Below, piece after piece: positions 44,895 through 54,444 of a stretch of DNA of 64,000 nt. The stretch lies in the NCBI RefSeq assembly GCF_001881565.1, contig NZ_MPDJ01000014.1:1-64000 (forward strand), written 5' to 3'. Numbering within the stretch: position 1 is the first letter of the stretch; every line of letters begins with the position of its first letter. Both the position numbers and the translations under genes were made by a program. The notes under the pieces are model-generated. The model was not told the DNA's origin. It saw nothing but the letters and a program-made list of their open reading frames with translations, and made no database searches. The DNA comes from Eisenbergiella tayi. Its GTDB lineage: Bacteria; Bacillota; Clostridia; Lachnospirales; Lachnospiraceae.

Positions 44895-45794
44895 ATGGAA
44901 ACTGGAATTGTAATGGATATTGACCATTTTGCTGTTCATGACGGCCCCGGGATCAGAACCTGTCTGTTCCTGAAGGGCTGCCCGCTTACATGTCTCTGGT
45001 GCCATTCGCCGGAATCTCAGCTGAGAGAGCCTCAGATTCTGTTTGCACAAAACAGGTGCGTGAAATGTGGGCTGTGTGCAGCTGCCTGCGAGAATTACGG
45101 ACAGATTCTGGATGAGGAAGGAAACCGGGAATACCGGAGGGAAAACTGCCGTGGGTGCAGGCGCTGTGTGGAAAGCTGTCCGACGGGTGCGCTGTTTGTT
45201 TCCGGAATGCAGATGAGTGTAACAGAAGCGGCGGCAGAACTGATTCAGGATAAGCTCTTTTATAAGAACAGCGGCGGCGGTGTGACAATAAGCGGCGGAG
45301 AATGTTTGCTTCAGCCGGTCTTTACAAAGCAGCTGCTGATGCGTATGAAGGCAGAAGGCATCCATACAATTGTAGAAACCTCCGGCTGCGGCAAAAAGGA
45401 AGACCTGCTGGCCCTGGCTGATTATACGGATACCTTTTATTATGATTTTAAACTGGCGGATCCTGCGATGTTTGAGAAGTATACAGGAGGAAACCTGAAT
45501 ACGGTCAGGGAAAATCTGGAGGCGCTGAGAGAAAAAACGGACAGGATTGTACTGCGTATTCCGTTGATTCCCTACATAACAGACACCATGGAAAATATAA
45601 AAGAAGCTTATAAAACAGCTCAGAGACTGGAAATCAGGCAGATTCACCTGCTTCCCTATAACCAAAGTGCCGGAGCCAAATATGAATGGTGCGGCAGAAA
45701 TTATGAGATTGGGGATAAGGGAAGAAATACGGCATGGGCTGAAGAGCTTTGTAAAGCTGCGCCGCGGGAAATAGAAGCAACAATCATGAAATGA
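44895..45794 (+). CDS. Glycyl radical enzyme activase (radical SAM)
   Basis: A 299-residue radical S-adenosylmethionine protein that installs the glycyl radical on its partner. The SAM cluster cysteines are C29, C33 and C36 in GCPLTCLWC. A ferredoxin-like insert supplies two further 4Fe-4S clusters (C55, C58, C61, C65 and C85, C88, C91, C95). SGGECLLQP is the GGE motif that binds SAM. The three-cluster form is typical of activases of the eliminase branch rather than of pyruvate formate-lyase itself. It immediately precedes its target gene. The stop at 45792-45794 lies 32 bases before the target start. Confidence 0.95.
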   Translation: METGIVMDIDHFAVHDGPGIRTCLFLKGCPLTCLWCHSPESQLREPQILFAQNRCVKCGLCAAACENYGQILDEEGNREYRRENCRGCRRCVESCPTGALFVSGMQMSVTEAAAELIQDKLFYKNSGGGVTISGGECLLQPVFTKQLLMRMKAEGIHTIVETSGCGKKEDLLALADYTDTFYYDFKLADPAMFEKYTGGNLNTVRENLEALREKTDRIVLRIPLIPYITDTMENIKEAYKTAQRLEIRQIHLLPYNQSAGAKYEWCGRNYEIGDKGRNTAWAEELCKAAPREIEATIMK

Positions 45795-45826
45795 TTTCAT
45801 TTGGCACAGTAAGGAAGGAAATGGGA

Positions 45827-48160
45827 ATGAAAACTTTTGATATCGAACAGTATTCTCGCAGAATCGTTGAAAGCAAGCCCTCACAGAGAGTTTCCTGGCT
45901 GATTGATGCGACAAGGGAAAATATGCTTGTTAAAAATGAAAAAGCACCGGATCCGCCGTCTGTCTTGAATGAAAAAACGGGAAAGCTTCCCGTAATCATA
46001 AGGAAAGCGATGGCAGAACGCGCGAAATTATCCTGTGCGCCGGTGGGTATCTGGGATAAACAGGTCTTTGCGGGATGCTTTACGCTGCGTGAGGAAAGAA
46101 TTGTCAATACATATGCCCTTCCTGAATTCGCGTATCCGGAGGAACAAAAGGAAGGAGAAAAATATGGTTTTGGTATTTACTCCATGTTCGGCCATATTTC
46201 ACCTGATTATAAAAGGCTGCTGAAGCTGGGGACTGACGGAATAAGAAAAATGGCAGCAGAACAGCTGAAGACGGCAGAGGATGAAACCGCACGGGCTTTT
46301 TTACAGGCTGTGCTGATTTCGCTGGAAGGTCTGGAGATTTATGCTTCCCGTCATGTGGATATGCTGCTTGCCAAAAGTGAGGCGGAGGAGGATCCCGTGC
46401 GCAGACAGGAACTGCTGAGGACTGCGGCTGCGCTTGGCAGAGTGCCCAGATATCCTGCCTCTTCTTTCTTTGAAGCGTGCCAGTCGGCCTGGCTTCTGCA
46501 TTTGGCGCTGCAGCTGACGGATAATTACCTGGCGCTGGGACGTCCGGATCAGTATCTGTATCCCTATCTGGAAAAGGATCTGAAAGAAAACAGGCTCACT
46601 GTGGAGGAAGCCCAGGAATTAACCGATTTGTATATGCTGAAATTCAATGAGCGTTCCCAGGACAATGAAGTGGCTGCAGAAATGATGGATCTTGAAATGG
46701 AACAGCAGAAGCAGGAAAAGAAATGGGAAGAACGTAAGCTCTATGACATCGGACAGCAGAGATACAACGTCAGGGATACCATTGACGCCATCAATCACTG
46801 GAACCAGAACGTGATGATTGGGGGATGCATCCCGGAAACAGGGGAAGATGCCACCAATCTGATGACGGTGATGATGCTGGAATCCTTCCGGCGTATGAGA
46901 ATGACAAATCCTGTTTTATCGGTCAGACTGAGCGGGCAGACACCGGATTATCTGAAACGCCAGACGGCCATTACCCTGAAAACCGGAGGCGGGCTTCCTG
47001 CCTTATATAATGATGAAACCGTTATAAAAGGATATCAGAAGTTTGGAGTGGATCTGGAGGATGCAAGAGATTACGCGAATAATGGCTGCTGGGAATGTAT
47101 CCTGCCGGGGAAAACGGATTTTTATTTCATAAAGCTTAATGCTCTGAAATGTATGGAATGGGCTCTGAATCACGGAAGGTGTCATATTGACGGAAAACAG
47201 GAAGTGCCGGATCAGGGAGATGTCTCAGAAATAACGGATTTTGAGGCTCTGTATAAGAGAGTGCTGGATAACTTTAAAATCGTTATGGAAGGGGCGGCGG
47301 CCCATATGGTGGAGACACAGCATCTTCGTTCTATTGTAGCGCCTGTCCCGCTTCTTTCCGCTTTTCTGGAGGGGCCTGTGGAGAAAGGAAAGGACATGAC
47401 GCAGATGGGCGCCCGGTTTATCCTGGGAGGAACCATTGCCGAAGGTATCAGCCATGTCATCGATTCTCTGTGTGCAATCCGCAGAGTGGTTTTCCAGGAA
47501 AAATATTGCACGATGACGGAACTGGCCGATGCCATCGATCATAATTTCGAAGGAAATGAAAAACTCAGGAATAAGCTGGATTCCTGTCCGAAATATGGGG
47601 CCAATGAAGAGGAAGCGGATGAAATAGGGGTTCGTCTCACCCATGACTATGCGGAGCTGATGATGGAAATCGACGGGAAATACCCGGAAATGAAATTTAT
47701 GCCGGGCATAGGAACGTTTTCCTGGTATATAGCAGTCGGCAACGGGACGGGAGCCAGTGCGGACGGACGGCTTGCTGCGGAACCTGTCGCAAGTAATTTT
47801 TCTCCTTCCAAAGGGGCAATGACAAAAGGCATTACGGGAGCGCTTCTGTCCTTCTCGAAAATGAATCTGGATGTTATGCCGCTGGGCTCGCCGTTGGATC
47901 TGGGAATGGCAGGGCAATATGTGCAGGGAGAAGAAGGAACAAAGCGGCTGGTCGGCCTGATGGATACTTTCACGCAGCTGGGAGGCAATCTGCTGACAAT
48001 CAGCGTGGCGGACAGCGAGACTCTGCGGGATGCGCAGAAGCATCCGGAAAATTACAAAGATCTGCGGGTCCGTATGGGCGGATGGTCGGCTTACTTCACC
48101 ATGCTCAGCAAAGAACAGCAGGAGCATCATATTAAAAAGAGTGAATCCGGATTTTTCTGA
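45827..48160 (+). CDS. Glycyl radical enzyme of unassigned function
   Basis: A 777-residue protein of the pyruvate formate-lyase/glycyl radical superfamily. The thiyl cysteine is C421 in NNGCWEC, with E423 two residues on, the C-x-E arrangement of dehydratases and related eliminases. The radical glycine is G752 in RMGGWSAYF, 25 residues from the C terminus. Most characterised dehydratases have GCVEP, so GCWEC and the neighbouring ILPGKTDF segment are unusual and point to a different substrate. No microcompartment shell genes are nearby. The ATG at 45827 follows AAGGAAGG; an ATG at 45791 overlapping the activase stop is possible. Context (DhaK, DhaL, semialdehyde dehydrogenase) suggests action on a polyol, keto-sugar or sugar acid. 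Confidence 0.9.
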   Translation: MKTFDIEQYSRRIVESKPSQRVSWLIDATRENMLVKNEKAPDPPSVLNEKTGKLPVIIRKAMAERAKLSCAPVGIWDKQVFAGCFTLREERIVNTYALPEFAYPEEQKEGEKYGFGIYSMFGHISPDYKRLLKLGTDGIRKMAAEQLKTAEDETARAFLQAVLISLEGLEIYASRHVDMLLAKSEAEEDPVRRQELLRTAAALGRVPRYPASSFFEACQSAWLLHLALQLTDNYLALGRPDQYLYPYLEKDLKENRLTVEEAQELTDLYMLKFNERSQDNEVAAEMMDLEMEQQKQEKKWEERKLYDIGQQRYNVRDTIDAINHWNQNVMIGGCIPETGEDATNLMTVMMLESFRRMRMTNPVLSVRLSGQTPDYLKRQTAITLKTGGGLPALYNDETVIKGYQKFGVDLEDARDYANNGCWECILPGKTDFYFIKLNALKCMEWALNHGRCHIDGKQEVPDQGDVSEITDFEALYKRVLDNFKIVMEGAAAHMVETQHLRSIVAPVPLLSAFLEGPVEKGKDMTQMGARFILGGTIAEGISHVIDSLCAIRRVVFQEKYCTMTELADAIDHNFEGNEKLRNKLDSCPKYGANEEEADEIGVRLTHDYAELMMEIDGKYPEMKFMPGIGTFSWYIAVGNGTGASADGRLAAEPVASNFSPSKGAMTKGITGALLSFSKMNLDVMPLGSPLDLGMAGQYVQGEEGTKRLVGLMDTFTQLGGNLLTISVADSETLRDAQKHPENYKDLRVRMGGWSAYFTMLSKEQQEHHIKKSESGFF

Positions 48161-48201
48161 CAGACAGGAAAAGGTGCCGGTATCAGTAAAGGGGGAAGCG
48201 T

Positions 48202-49197
48202 ATGAAGAAATGTATGAATAACAGCGACGATTTTGTGGATGAGAGTCTGAAGGGAATATATAAAGCTTATCCGTCCTTTTATGAAGCCGGATGTGATGAT
48301 ATCAGGGCTTTTGTGCATCCGGGAAAGGCTAAGGGCAAGGTAAGCATTGTGACAGGCGGCGGCTACGGCCATATTCCCGTATTCCTGGGTTATGTGGGAG
48401 AAGGACTCTGCGATGGGGCTGCGGTAGGCAATGTTTTTACGTCTCCTTCCAGTGAGGCTATTTTAAATACAACCAGGGCGGTTGAAAACGAAAACGGGGT
48501 TCTTTATCTTTTTGGTAATTATTTCGGAGACGGGATGAATTTCGAAATGGCGGCGGAAATGGCGGCGCTGGAAGGTATCCGTACGGAAACCGTTAAAGTA
48601 TCGGATGATGTTGCGAGCGCGCCCAGAAAAGAGTATATCCAGCGAAGAGGGATTGCCGGAATCTGTCTTGTATATAAAGTCGCTGGAGCGTGCGCCGAAA
48701 GCGGAGCCAGTCTGGAGGAAGTGACACGGATAGCACGGAAAGCGGTGGATAATACGGCAAGCTACGGCGTTGCTTTTTCTTCCTGTACACTGCCGGGAGC
48801 GGAGCGGCCTATTTTTGAAATAAACGATCAGGACATGGAAATCGGCATGGGAATTCATGGGGAGCCGGGGATAAAACGGGTCAGAATGATGAACAGCCGT
48901 GATTTGGCACGGGAATTATGCCCTGCTGTTTTAAAAGATCTTTCCATTGCGGAAGGGGAACGGGTCGCTGTTCTGGTGAACGGACTGGGTATGACAAGCC
49001 GTGAAGAATTATTCATTTTTTATAAGGATGTGGCTGAATATCTGGAAGAAAAAGGGATTGCTGTAGGAAAAACGATGGTAGGCGAATTCGCCACTTCTCT
49101 GGAAATGGCAGGGTTGTCTTTATCGATTATGCGGCTGGATGAGGAAATGGAAACCTATTTAAAAGCGCAGGAATATACGCCTTTTATTCGTTATTAA
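48202..49197 (+). CDS. Dihydroxyacetone kinase subunit DhaK-like
   Basis: A 331-residue protein of the DhaK family, which binds short ketoses covalently through a histidine. H219 in GMGIHGEPG is that residue; H57 in GGYGHIPVF and D110 in YFGDGMNF are the other catalytic positions. The usual GGGSGHEP reads GGGYGHIP here, so the substrate pocket has changed. The partner DhaL gene is three genes downstream. No DhaM phosphocarrier gene is seen nearby, so the phosphoryl source (ATP or a distant PTS protein) is unknown. Likely substrates are dihydroxyacetone, glyceraldehyde or a C4 ketose such as erythrulose. Confidence 0.88.
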   Translation: MKKCMNNSDDFVDESLKGIYKAYPSFYEAGCDDIRAFVHPGKAKGKVSIVTGGGYGHIPVFLGYVGEGLCDGAAVGNVFTSPSSEAILNTTRAVENENGVLYLFGNYFGDGMNFEMAAEMAALEGIRTETVKVSDDVASAPRKEYIQRRGIAGICLVYKVAGACAESGASLEEVTRIARKAVDNTASYGVAFSSCTLPGAERPIFEINDQDMEIGMGIHGEPGIKRVRMMNSRDLARELCPAVLKDLSIAEGERVAVLVNGLGMTSREELFIFYKDVAEYLEEKGIAVGKTMVGEFATSLEMAGLSLSIMRLDEEMETYLKAQEYTPFIRY

Positions 49198-49248
49198 ATC
49201 ATTTGCAGGATTAACAGATGTGCACAACGGGCACAGATAGGAGCAGCT

Positions 49249-50253
49249 ATGAAATATTGCAGATTGGGAAGAACCGGCCTTTATGTCAGTAAGCTTTGTC
49301 TTGGCACCGCAAATTTCGGAACAGGAAAATCCTCGGGAAAAGGGGATTGGGGTGTTGTAGATGAAAAAGGGGCGTTCCAGATTATGGATTATGCTCTGGA
49401 TTGCGGAATTAATTTTTTCGATACGGCAAATGTGTATGGAGGGATTGAAACAAGAGGGCTGACAGAGACCATCATAGGCAATTGGTTTAAACAGGGCAAT
49501 GGCAGGAGAGAAAAAGTAGTCCTTGGAACTAAGGTGGGAAGAGTCTTTGAAAAAAGCGATCTGGATGGCCCCAATAATGTGGAAGGACTGTCTTTATATA
49601 AAATAAGAAGACATGTGGAAGCATCCCTTACCAGACTGCAGACCGATCATCTGGAGCTGATTCAGATGCATAAAGCGGATCCTCTTACAGGCTGGGATGA
49701 AATCTGGGAGGCCTTTGAGGGGCTGGTGAGAAGCGGAAAGGCAGACTACGTAGGCTCCAGCAATCATGATGCATGGCAGATTATGAAAGCGCAGGAAGCG
49801 GCGCGCCGGAGAGGATTTATGGGACTGGTCAATGAGCAGCATTTGTATACGCCGCTGGCTAGGACCCCGGAGCTGGAGCTTCTGCCGATGGTAAAGGATC
49901 AGGGTATCGGTATTACTATTTTCAGCCCGTTATTCCGGGGGCTTTTGGGAATTGATGCCTTTCATCCTGAAAAAAGGCCGATGAATGCGGAAAGCAGGAA
50001 GCTGTTTGAAAAGTATAGAGATCAGGCGGAACAGTATTCCAAACTCTGCAGAGAGCTGGGAGAGACGGAAGCCAATGTGACATTTGCCTGGGAGCTCAGC
50101 AGGCCTGAGATAACGAGTGTAATCGTAGCGCCGACCTGCATTGAGGATTTGAGCAGTGTGCTGAAGAGCGTGGATATTGTCCTTCAGGAGGATGTGCTGA
50201 GAAAGATTGATTCCATCTTCCCGCCTACTGTGGAGGCTTCTCCTTACATATAG
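49249..50253 (+). CDS. Aldo/keto reductase
   Basis: A 334-residue aldo/keto reductase of the voltage-gated-channel-beta/YhdN-like branch. Catalytic Asp and Tyr are in FFDTANVYGG, Lys in LGTKVGR, His in IQMHKADP. The C terminus has the nucleotide-binding TSVIVAPTCIEDL. It probably interconverts a sugar or keto-polyol carbonyl in the pathway of the surrounding operon. GATAGGAGCAGCT precedes the ATG. Confidence 0.9.
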   Translation: MKYCRLGRTGLYVSKLCLGTANFGTGKSSGKGDWGVVDEKGAFQIMDYALDCGINFFDTANVYGGIETRGLTETIIGNWFKQGNGRREKVVLGTKVGRVFEKSDLDGPNNVEGLSLYKIRRHVEASLTRLQTDHLELIQMHKADPLTGWDEIWEAFEGLVRSGKADYVGSSNHDAWQIMKAQEAARRRGFMGLVNEQHLYTPLARTPELELLPMVKDQGIGITIFSPLFRGLLGIDAFHPEKRPMNAESRKLFEKYRDQAEQYSKLCRELGETEANVTFAWELSRPEITSVIVAPTCIEDLSSVLKSVDIVLQEDVLRKIDSIFPPTVEASPYI

Positions 50254-50296
50254 GCCCAAACAGCTGAATCACAAAAACGATGGGAGGAGAACGGAC

Positions 50297-51190
50297 ATGG
50301 GAATTATAAAGTTTACAGAAAAAGCAAATGCCTGCTTCTATCAGACTGCGGAACTGGAGAAGATTGCAGGAGGGTACTATTTCACGGAAGGGCCGGTATG
50401 GGATAGTGTTGAAAAATGTCTTTATTTTACAAACTTCCAGGATAATACCATTTACCGCTTTAAGGAAAGGGAAGGTACATCTCTCTACAGAAAGGAAAGC
50501 GGACGCGCCGTGGGACTGAGTCTGGCGGCAGACGGCAGAATAGTAAGCGCCGAAACCAGTTCCCATGCCGTAACCTTTGCGGGAGAGACAAAAAGTGAAG
50601 TGATAGCCGGAACGTATCAGGGGAAAATGCTCAACAGCCCCAATGATGTTGTGGTGAAAAAGGACGGCGCCGTATATTTTACGGATCCTTATTCAGTGGC
50701 TATGGGCGGTGAACAGGAATTGGATTTTAATGGGGTGTTCTGTGTGCCTGTAACAGATGGGAAACCGGACGGAAGCAGAATATGCCTGATTGATGATCGT
50801 ATGGAAAGACCGAACGGAATTGCCTTTTCTCCGGATGAAAAAATATTGTATGTGAATGATACCAATAAACAGTATATCAGGGCTTACCAGATGCGCAGCG
50901 CGGAAGAGGCTTCTTTGATAGGCACCTTTGCAGAATTGGATGAAGCATATGGAGCCGGGTGTGCAGACGGTATGAAGGTAGATGAGGAAGGAAATGTGTA
51001 TCTTACCGGGCCGGGAGGCATTTGGGTGATTGACAGCAGCGGGACGCCTGCCGCAATACTGGAATGTCCGGAAAATGCGGGCAACCTGTGTTTCGGCGGG
51101 GAGGACAACTGCTTCCTGTATATAACGGCAAGCACCAGTGTGTACCGGATACCGGTAAAAATCCCGGGCATTGTGCCCCGCCGTGTATAG
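50297..51190 (+). CDS. SMP-30/gluconolactonase family lactonase
   Basis: A 297-residue beta-propeller lactonase. The metal-binding Glu lies in YYFTEGPVWDS, with later ligands in LNSPNDVVVKKDG and YVNDTNKQYIRAY. It would hydrolyse a sugar lactone to the aldonate, implying that an upstream enzyme of the set oxidises a cyclic sugar. The ATG at 50297 follows GGGAGGAGAACGGAC; an upstream in-frame ATG lies inside the previous gene and is rejected. It is distinct from the lactonase at 25675. Confidence 0.87.
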   Translation: MGIIKFTEKANACFYQTAELEKIAGGYYFTEGPVWDSVEKCLYFTNFQDNTIYRFKEREGTSLYRKESGRAVGLSLAADGRIVSAETSSHAVTFAGETKSEVIAGTYQGKMLNSPNDVVVKKDGAVYFTDPYSVAMGGEQELDFNGVFCVPVTDGKPDGSRICLIDDRMERPNGIAFSPDEKILYVNDTNKQYIRAYQMRSAEEASLIGTFAELDEAYGAGCADGMKVDEEGNVYLTGPGGIWVIDSSGTPAAILECPENAGNLCFGGEDNCFLYITASTSVYRIPVKIPGIVPRRV

Positions 51191-51229
51191 GGACCAAATG
51201 ATGCAGAGAGCCGGACAGAAGGAGAAAAT

Positions 51230-51877
51230 ATGGGAATAGGAATAGATAAAGTTAAAAAAGCTCTTTACAGTATTTGCGATGTTCTGCAGGAAGAAAAAGA
51301 AGAACTGACAGAAATAGACAGCAGACTCGGCGACGGAGACATGGGGATTTCCATGGATAAAGGTGCGGCGGCAGTCAGAGAGGTGCTGGATGCTTATCAG
51401 GAGACGGATATTTCAAAACTGCTTTCTTCCTGCGGGGCTGCATTCAACAGGGCCGCGCCTTCCACGTTAGGTACGCTGTTAAGCTTCAGCATGCTGGCTG
51501 TGGCAAAGGCGGCGGGAAAGAAACCGGAGCTTGAGGAAGCGGATCTTGTCCGTTTTCCTGCTATTATTGCAGATACCATAGCTGCCAGGGGAAAAGCGAA
51601 GGTGGGGGATAAAACCATACTGGATGCTTTGGTTCCCTTTGCGGAAACGCTTGAGAAGCTGTCGGCGGATAACGTATCCTTTGCGCAGGCATGGAGAGAA
51701 GCGGCGGCAGCGGCAGAAAAGGGCATGGAAGGCACAAAGGGAATGACAGCGAAGACCGGAAGAGCAAAATGGCTTGACGGAAGAAATAAAGAATATCCGG
51801 ACGGCGGCGCTGTATTATGCGTTAAGGTGGTACAGCGTCTGGCGGAACCGGAATGCGGCGAGGTGCAGGGAGAATGA
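51230..51877 (+). CDS. Dihydroxyacetone kinase subunit DhaL-like
   Basis: A 215-residue all-helical protein of the DhaL family, the nucleotide-binding half of dihydroxyacetone kinases. The acidic metal-ATP motif reads DSRLGDGDMG near residue 31. GDKTILDALVP, and TAKTGRAKWLDGR in the second half, are also characteristic. It should work with the DhaK-like protein at 48202. The separation of the two genes by a reductase and a lactonase gene indicates that kinase and pathway are inherited as one unit. AAGGAGAAAAT precedes the ATG. The stop overlaps the next start (ATGA). Confidence 0.9.
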   Translation: MGIGIDKVKKALYSICDVLQEEKEELTEIDSRLGDGDMGISMDKGAAAVREVLDAYQETDISKLLSSCGAAFNRAAPSTLGTLLSFSMLAVAKAAGKKPELEEADLVRFPAIIADTIAARGKAKVGDKTILDALVPFAETLEKLSADNVSFAQAWREAAAAAEKGMEGTKGMTAKTGRAKWLDGRNKEYPDGGAVLCVKVVQRLAEPECGEVQGE

Positions 51878-52848
51878 TAAAGGAAAGCAGCAGCGGAAGC
51901 ATCCGTACATTGATTTTATCGAACGAAAAACTGTCTGTTAAGATACTTGCCGGCAAAGGCGGAGATATTAACCAGATTACTTATCTTCCTGAACAGGCAG
52001 AGCTTCTTCATACGGAGGATGAGAATTTTGCCCGTTATGATAATCGGGATCTGCGTACAAACCCCTTATCCCGTTATTCGGAGGACAGTACGGGAGGATG
52101 GCAGGATGTGGTGCCCGGATACGGCAGGTACGGCAGTCTTGTTTTTCAGGAATTTCCTGTGGGAACAGCTGCGACACTGCCCTGGGATTATCAGACGCAG
52201 ACAGCTGCCGGCGGAGATACCCGGAAGGAAGAGGAAGTGAATTTGTCCGTGCAGCTGCCGGAATTTCCTCTGTTCATGAAAAAACAGATCCGACTGGAAG
52301 ATGAGACCCTTAATGTAACGGAAACGATACGGAATGAAGGCGGTGAACCGGCTGATTTTACGTGGACACAGCACTCGGCATTCGGCGGCAGCTTCCTGGA
52401 TGAACAGGTTGAAATCTCCTATCCGGGTGAGGAAATTTTTCTGTCCTCACTATATGCCGGACAGGGAGGAAAAAAGGAAGAGTACCTCAAAAATATCTGC
52501 AGTGTGCCGATGCCGGACGGGACGATATGGAATTTGAAGAATATGAGAGAACCGGGACAGGACGGACATCTGATCTTCACAATGAAGGCGGAGACAGGGG
52601 ATTTCGCTCTGTATCATAAAGCCAGAAAGTTCGGATTCCGGGTAACCTGGGATAAACAGGTATTCCCTTATATCAGATGCTGGTATCAGAATACGGAGGA
52701 TGGATATTCCTTCGCCATAGAGCCCTGTAATTACGCTTACAGTTCTTTTGCGGATACGGATAAAGAAAATATGTATCTGCATCTGGATGCCGGCGAAGAA
52801 ATGAGTACGGAGATCCGATTGTCGATCATACATGAAAATAAAGGATAA
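51874..52848 (+). CDS. Aldose epimerase-like (galactose mutarotase superfamily) protein
   Basis: A 324-residue beta-sandwich protein resembling the aldose 1-epimerase/DUF4432 group. Visible landmarks are GGDINQITYLP, GGWQDVVPGYG, WTQHSAFGG (likely active-site histidine) and YIRCWYQN with an acidic EPCNY near the C terminus. It probably equilibrates anomers or tautomers of the sugar processed by this operon. I chose the ATG at 51874, which overlaps the DhaL stop as ATGA and follows AGGGAGA. Confidence 0.78.
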   Translation: MIKESSSGSIRTLILSNEKLSVKILAGKGGDINQITYLPEQAELLHTEDENFARYDNRDLRTNPLSRYSEDSTGGWQDVVPGYGRYGSLVFQEFPVGTAATLPWDYQTQTAAGGDTRKEEEVNLSVQLPEFPLFMKKQIRLEDETLNVTETIRNEGGEPADFTWTQHSAFGGSFLDEQVEISYPGEEIFLSSLYAGQGGKKEEYLKNICSVPMPDGTIWNLKNMREPGQDGHLIFTMKAETGDFALYHKARKFGFRVTWDKQVFPYIRCWYQNTEDGYSFAIEPCNYAYSSFADTDKENMYLHLDAGEEMSTEIRLSIIHENKG

Positions 52849-52928
52849 GGTTGACGGAAGCACTTATATTTTTTGACTGGAGTGCATCTTTAATCGCTTG
52901 TGCGCCATACGCGCAGACGGGAGCAGCA

Positions 52929-54431
52929 ATGGAAAAACTTAAATTTTTTAGTAATGGCGAATACAGAGAATCACAGACGACGGTTTATTATGAGCTTCAT
53001 AACCCAAGCACGGGAGAAGTGACAGGGATGGCGCCCAGATGTACCGAAGCGGAGGTTAAGGAAGCCGTGGAAGCGGCGAAAGCGGCGTACCCGTCCTGGA
53101 GTGCGACACCGGTAGCGAAAAGGACACAGATTTTATACAGAGTCCGGGAACTGCTGATGGAGCACATGGAAGAATTGACCATGCTTGTAGCCAGGGAAAA
53201 TGGAAAGACCTGGTCGGAAGCCGAGGGAGATGTGCTGAAGGCCAAGGAAGGGACCGAACTCGCCACCCAGGCACCATCCCTGATGATGGGAGACAGCCTG
53301 ATGGATGCTTCCAGCGGCTTTGATACGGTTCAATACAGAGAGCCTATGGGTGTTTTCGCAGGAATTGTCCCTGTTAATTTCCCGGCAATGATTCCGTTTG
53401 GCTGGATGACGCCGGTATGTCTCGCCTGCGGCAACACCATGGTTTTGAAGGCAGCCAGTCTTACACCTATGACAGCCCTGCGCATCGCAGGACTTTATAA
53501 AGAGGCGGGCCTGCCGGACGGGGTATTGAATGTAGTGACCTGTTCCAGGGAAGAAACAAAGGTTTTATTGGAACATCCGGATATTAAAGGGATTACATTT
53601 GTTGGTTCCACGGCAGTCGGAAAGTATATTTATGAAACGGCGGCAGGAAACGGAAAGAGAGTACAGGCTCTTTGCCAGGCTAAAAATCATGCTTTGATTA
53701 TGAAAGATGTCCCCCTTGAGAGAACCGTGGCTGGTGTGATAAATTCCGCTTTTGGCTGTGCCGGACAGCGCTGCATGGCTTTGAGCTGCTGTGTGGTGGA
53801 AGAGGATATTGCAGATGCCTTTGTGGAAGAGCTTATCCGGCAGGCTAAAGAAATCAAAATAGGACCTGCATGGGAAAAAACCAGCAAACTGGGGCCTATT
53901 ACCTATGAAGCGCATTATAAGGAAATACTGGCGGATATTGAAAAAGGGATAAAGGAAGGCGCAAGCCTTGTTTTAGACGGCCGGGACTGTGTGGTTAAAG
54001 GCTATGAAAACGGTTATTTTATAGGACCTACTGTTTTTGATCACGTATCGGAAGATATGAGCATCGGCAGGGAAGAAATTTTCGGGCCGGTTCTGTGTGT
54101 GAAGAGAGTCAAAAACTTTGAAGAAGGCCTCAGCCTGATGAATGGCAACCCTTATGCCAATGGTTCCGTTATTTTTACGCAGAGCGGATATTATGCAAGG
54201 GAATTCGTAAGGCATACGGACGGCGGAATGGTAGGAGTCAATGTGGGAATTCCGGTTCCCATCGGATTTGTACCTTTTGCAGGACATAAAAATTCCTTCT
54301 TTGGGGATCTGCATTGCCTGGGCAAGGATGCATACCGCTTCTTTACGGAAAGCAAATGTGTAACAACCAGATGGTTTGATGAGGAAGAAAAGAAAAATAA
54401 AGAGGTTTCGACTTGGGACGGAACCATTTAA
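52929..54431 (+). CDS. CoA-acylating (methyl)malonate-semialdehyde dehydrogenase-like
   Basis: A 500-residue aldehyde dehydrogenase. The catalytic cysteine is C282 in CAGQRCMALS, the signature of methylmalonate-semialdehyde dehydrogenases (MmsA/IolA), which convert malonate or methylmalonate semialdehyde to acetyl- or propionyl-CoA with NAD+ and CoA. VNFPAMIPFGWMTP and FVGSTAVGK form the NAD site. The family catalytic Glu region reads QALCQAKNHALIM, close to the MMSDH form GAKNH. The ATG at 52929 follows GGGAGCAGC. In this operon it should consume an aldehyde or semialdehyde, possibly the product of the glycyl radical enzyme. Confidence 0.9.
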   Translation: MEKLKFFSNGEYRESQTTVYYELHNPSTGEVTGMAPRCTEAEVKEAVEAAKAAYPSWSATPVAKRTQILYRVRELLMEHMEELTMLVARENGKTWSEAEGDVLKAKEGTELATQAPSLMMGDSLMDASSGFDTVQYREPMGVFAGIVPVNFPAMIPFGWMTPVCLACGNTMVLKAASLTPMTALRIAGLYKEAGLPDGVLNVVTCSREETKVLLEHPDIKGITFVGSTAVGKYIYETAAGNGKRVQALCQAKNHALIMKDVPLERTVAGVINSAFGCAGQRCMALSCCVVEEDIADAFVEELIRQAKEIKIGPAWEKTSKLGPITYEAHYKEILADIEKGIKEGASLVLDGRDCVVKGYENGYFIGPTVFDHVSEDMSIGREEIFGPVLCVKRVKNFEEGLSLMNGNPYANGSVIFTQSGYYAREFVRHTDGGMVGVNVGIPVPIGFVPFAGHKNSFFGDLHCLGKDAYRFFTESKCVTTRWFDEEEKKNKEVSTWDGTI

Positions 54432-54444
54432 CAGGAGGAAAAAA

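Noticed and set aside
44622..45914. Long minus-strand open frame of about 430 codons
   Set aside because: It lies wholly opposite the aldo/keto reductase, activase and radical enzyme genes. It has no ribosome site, and its composition (Phe/Ser/His/Cys-rich) is typical of an antisense shadow of Glu/Lys/Ala-rich genes.
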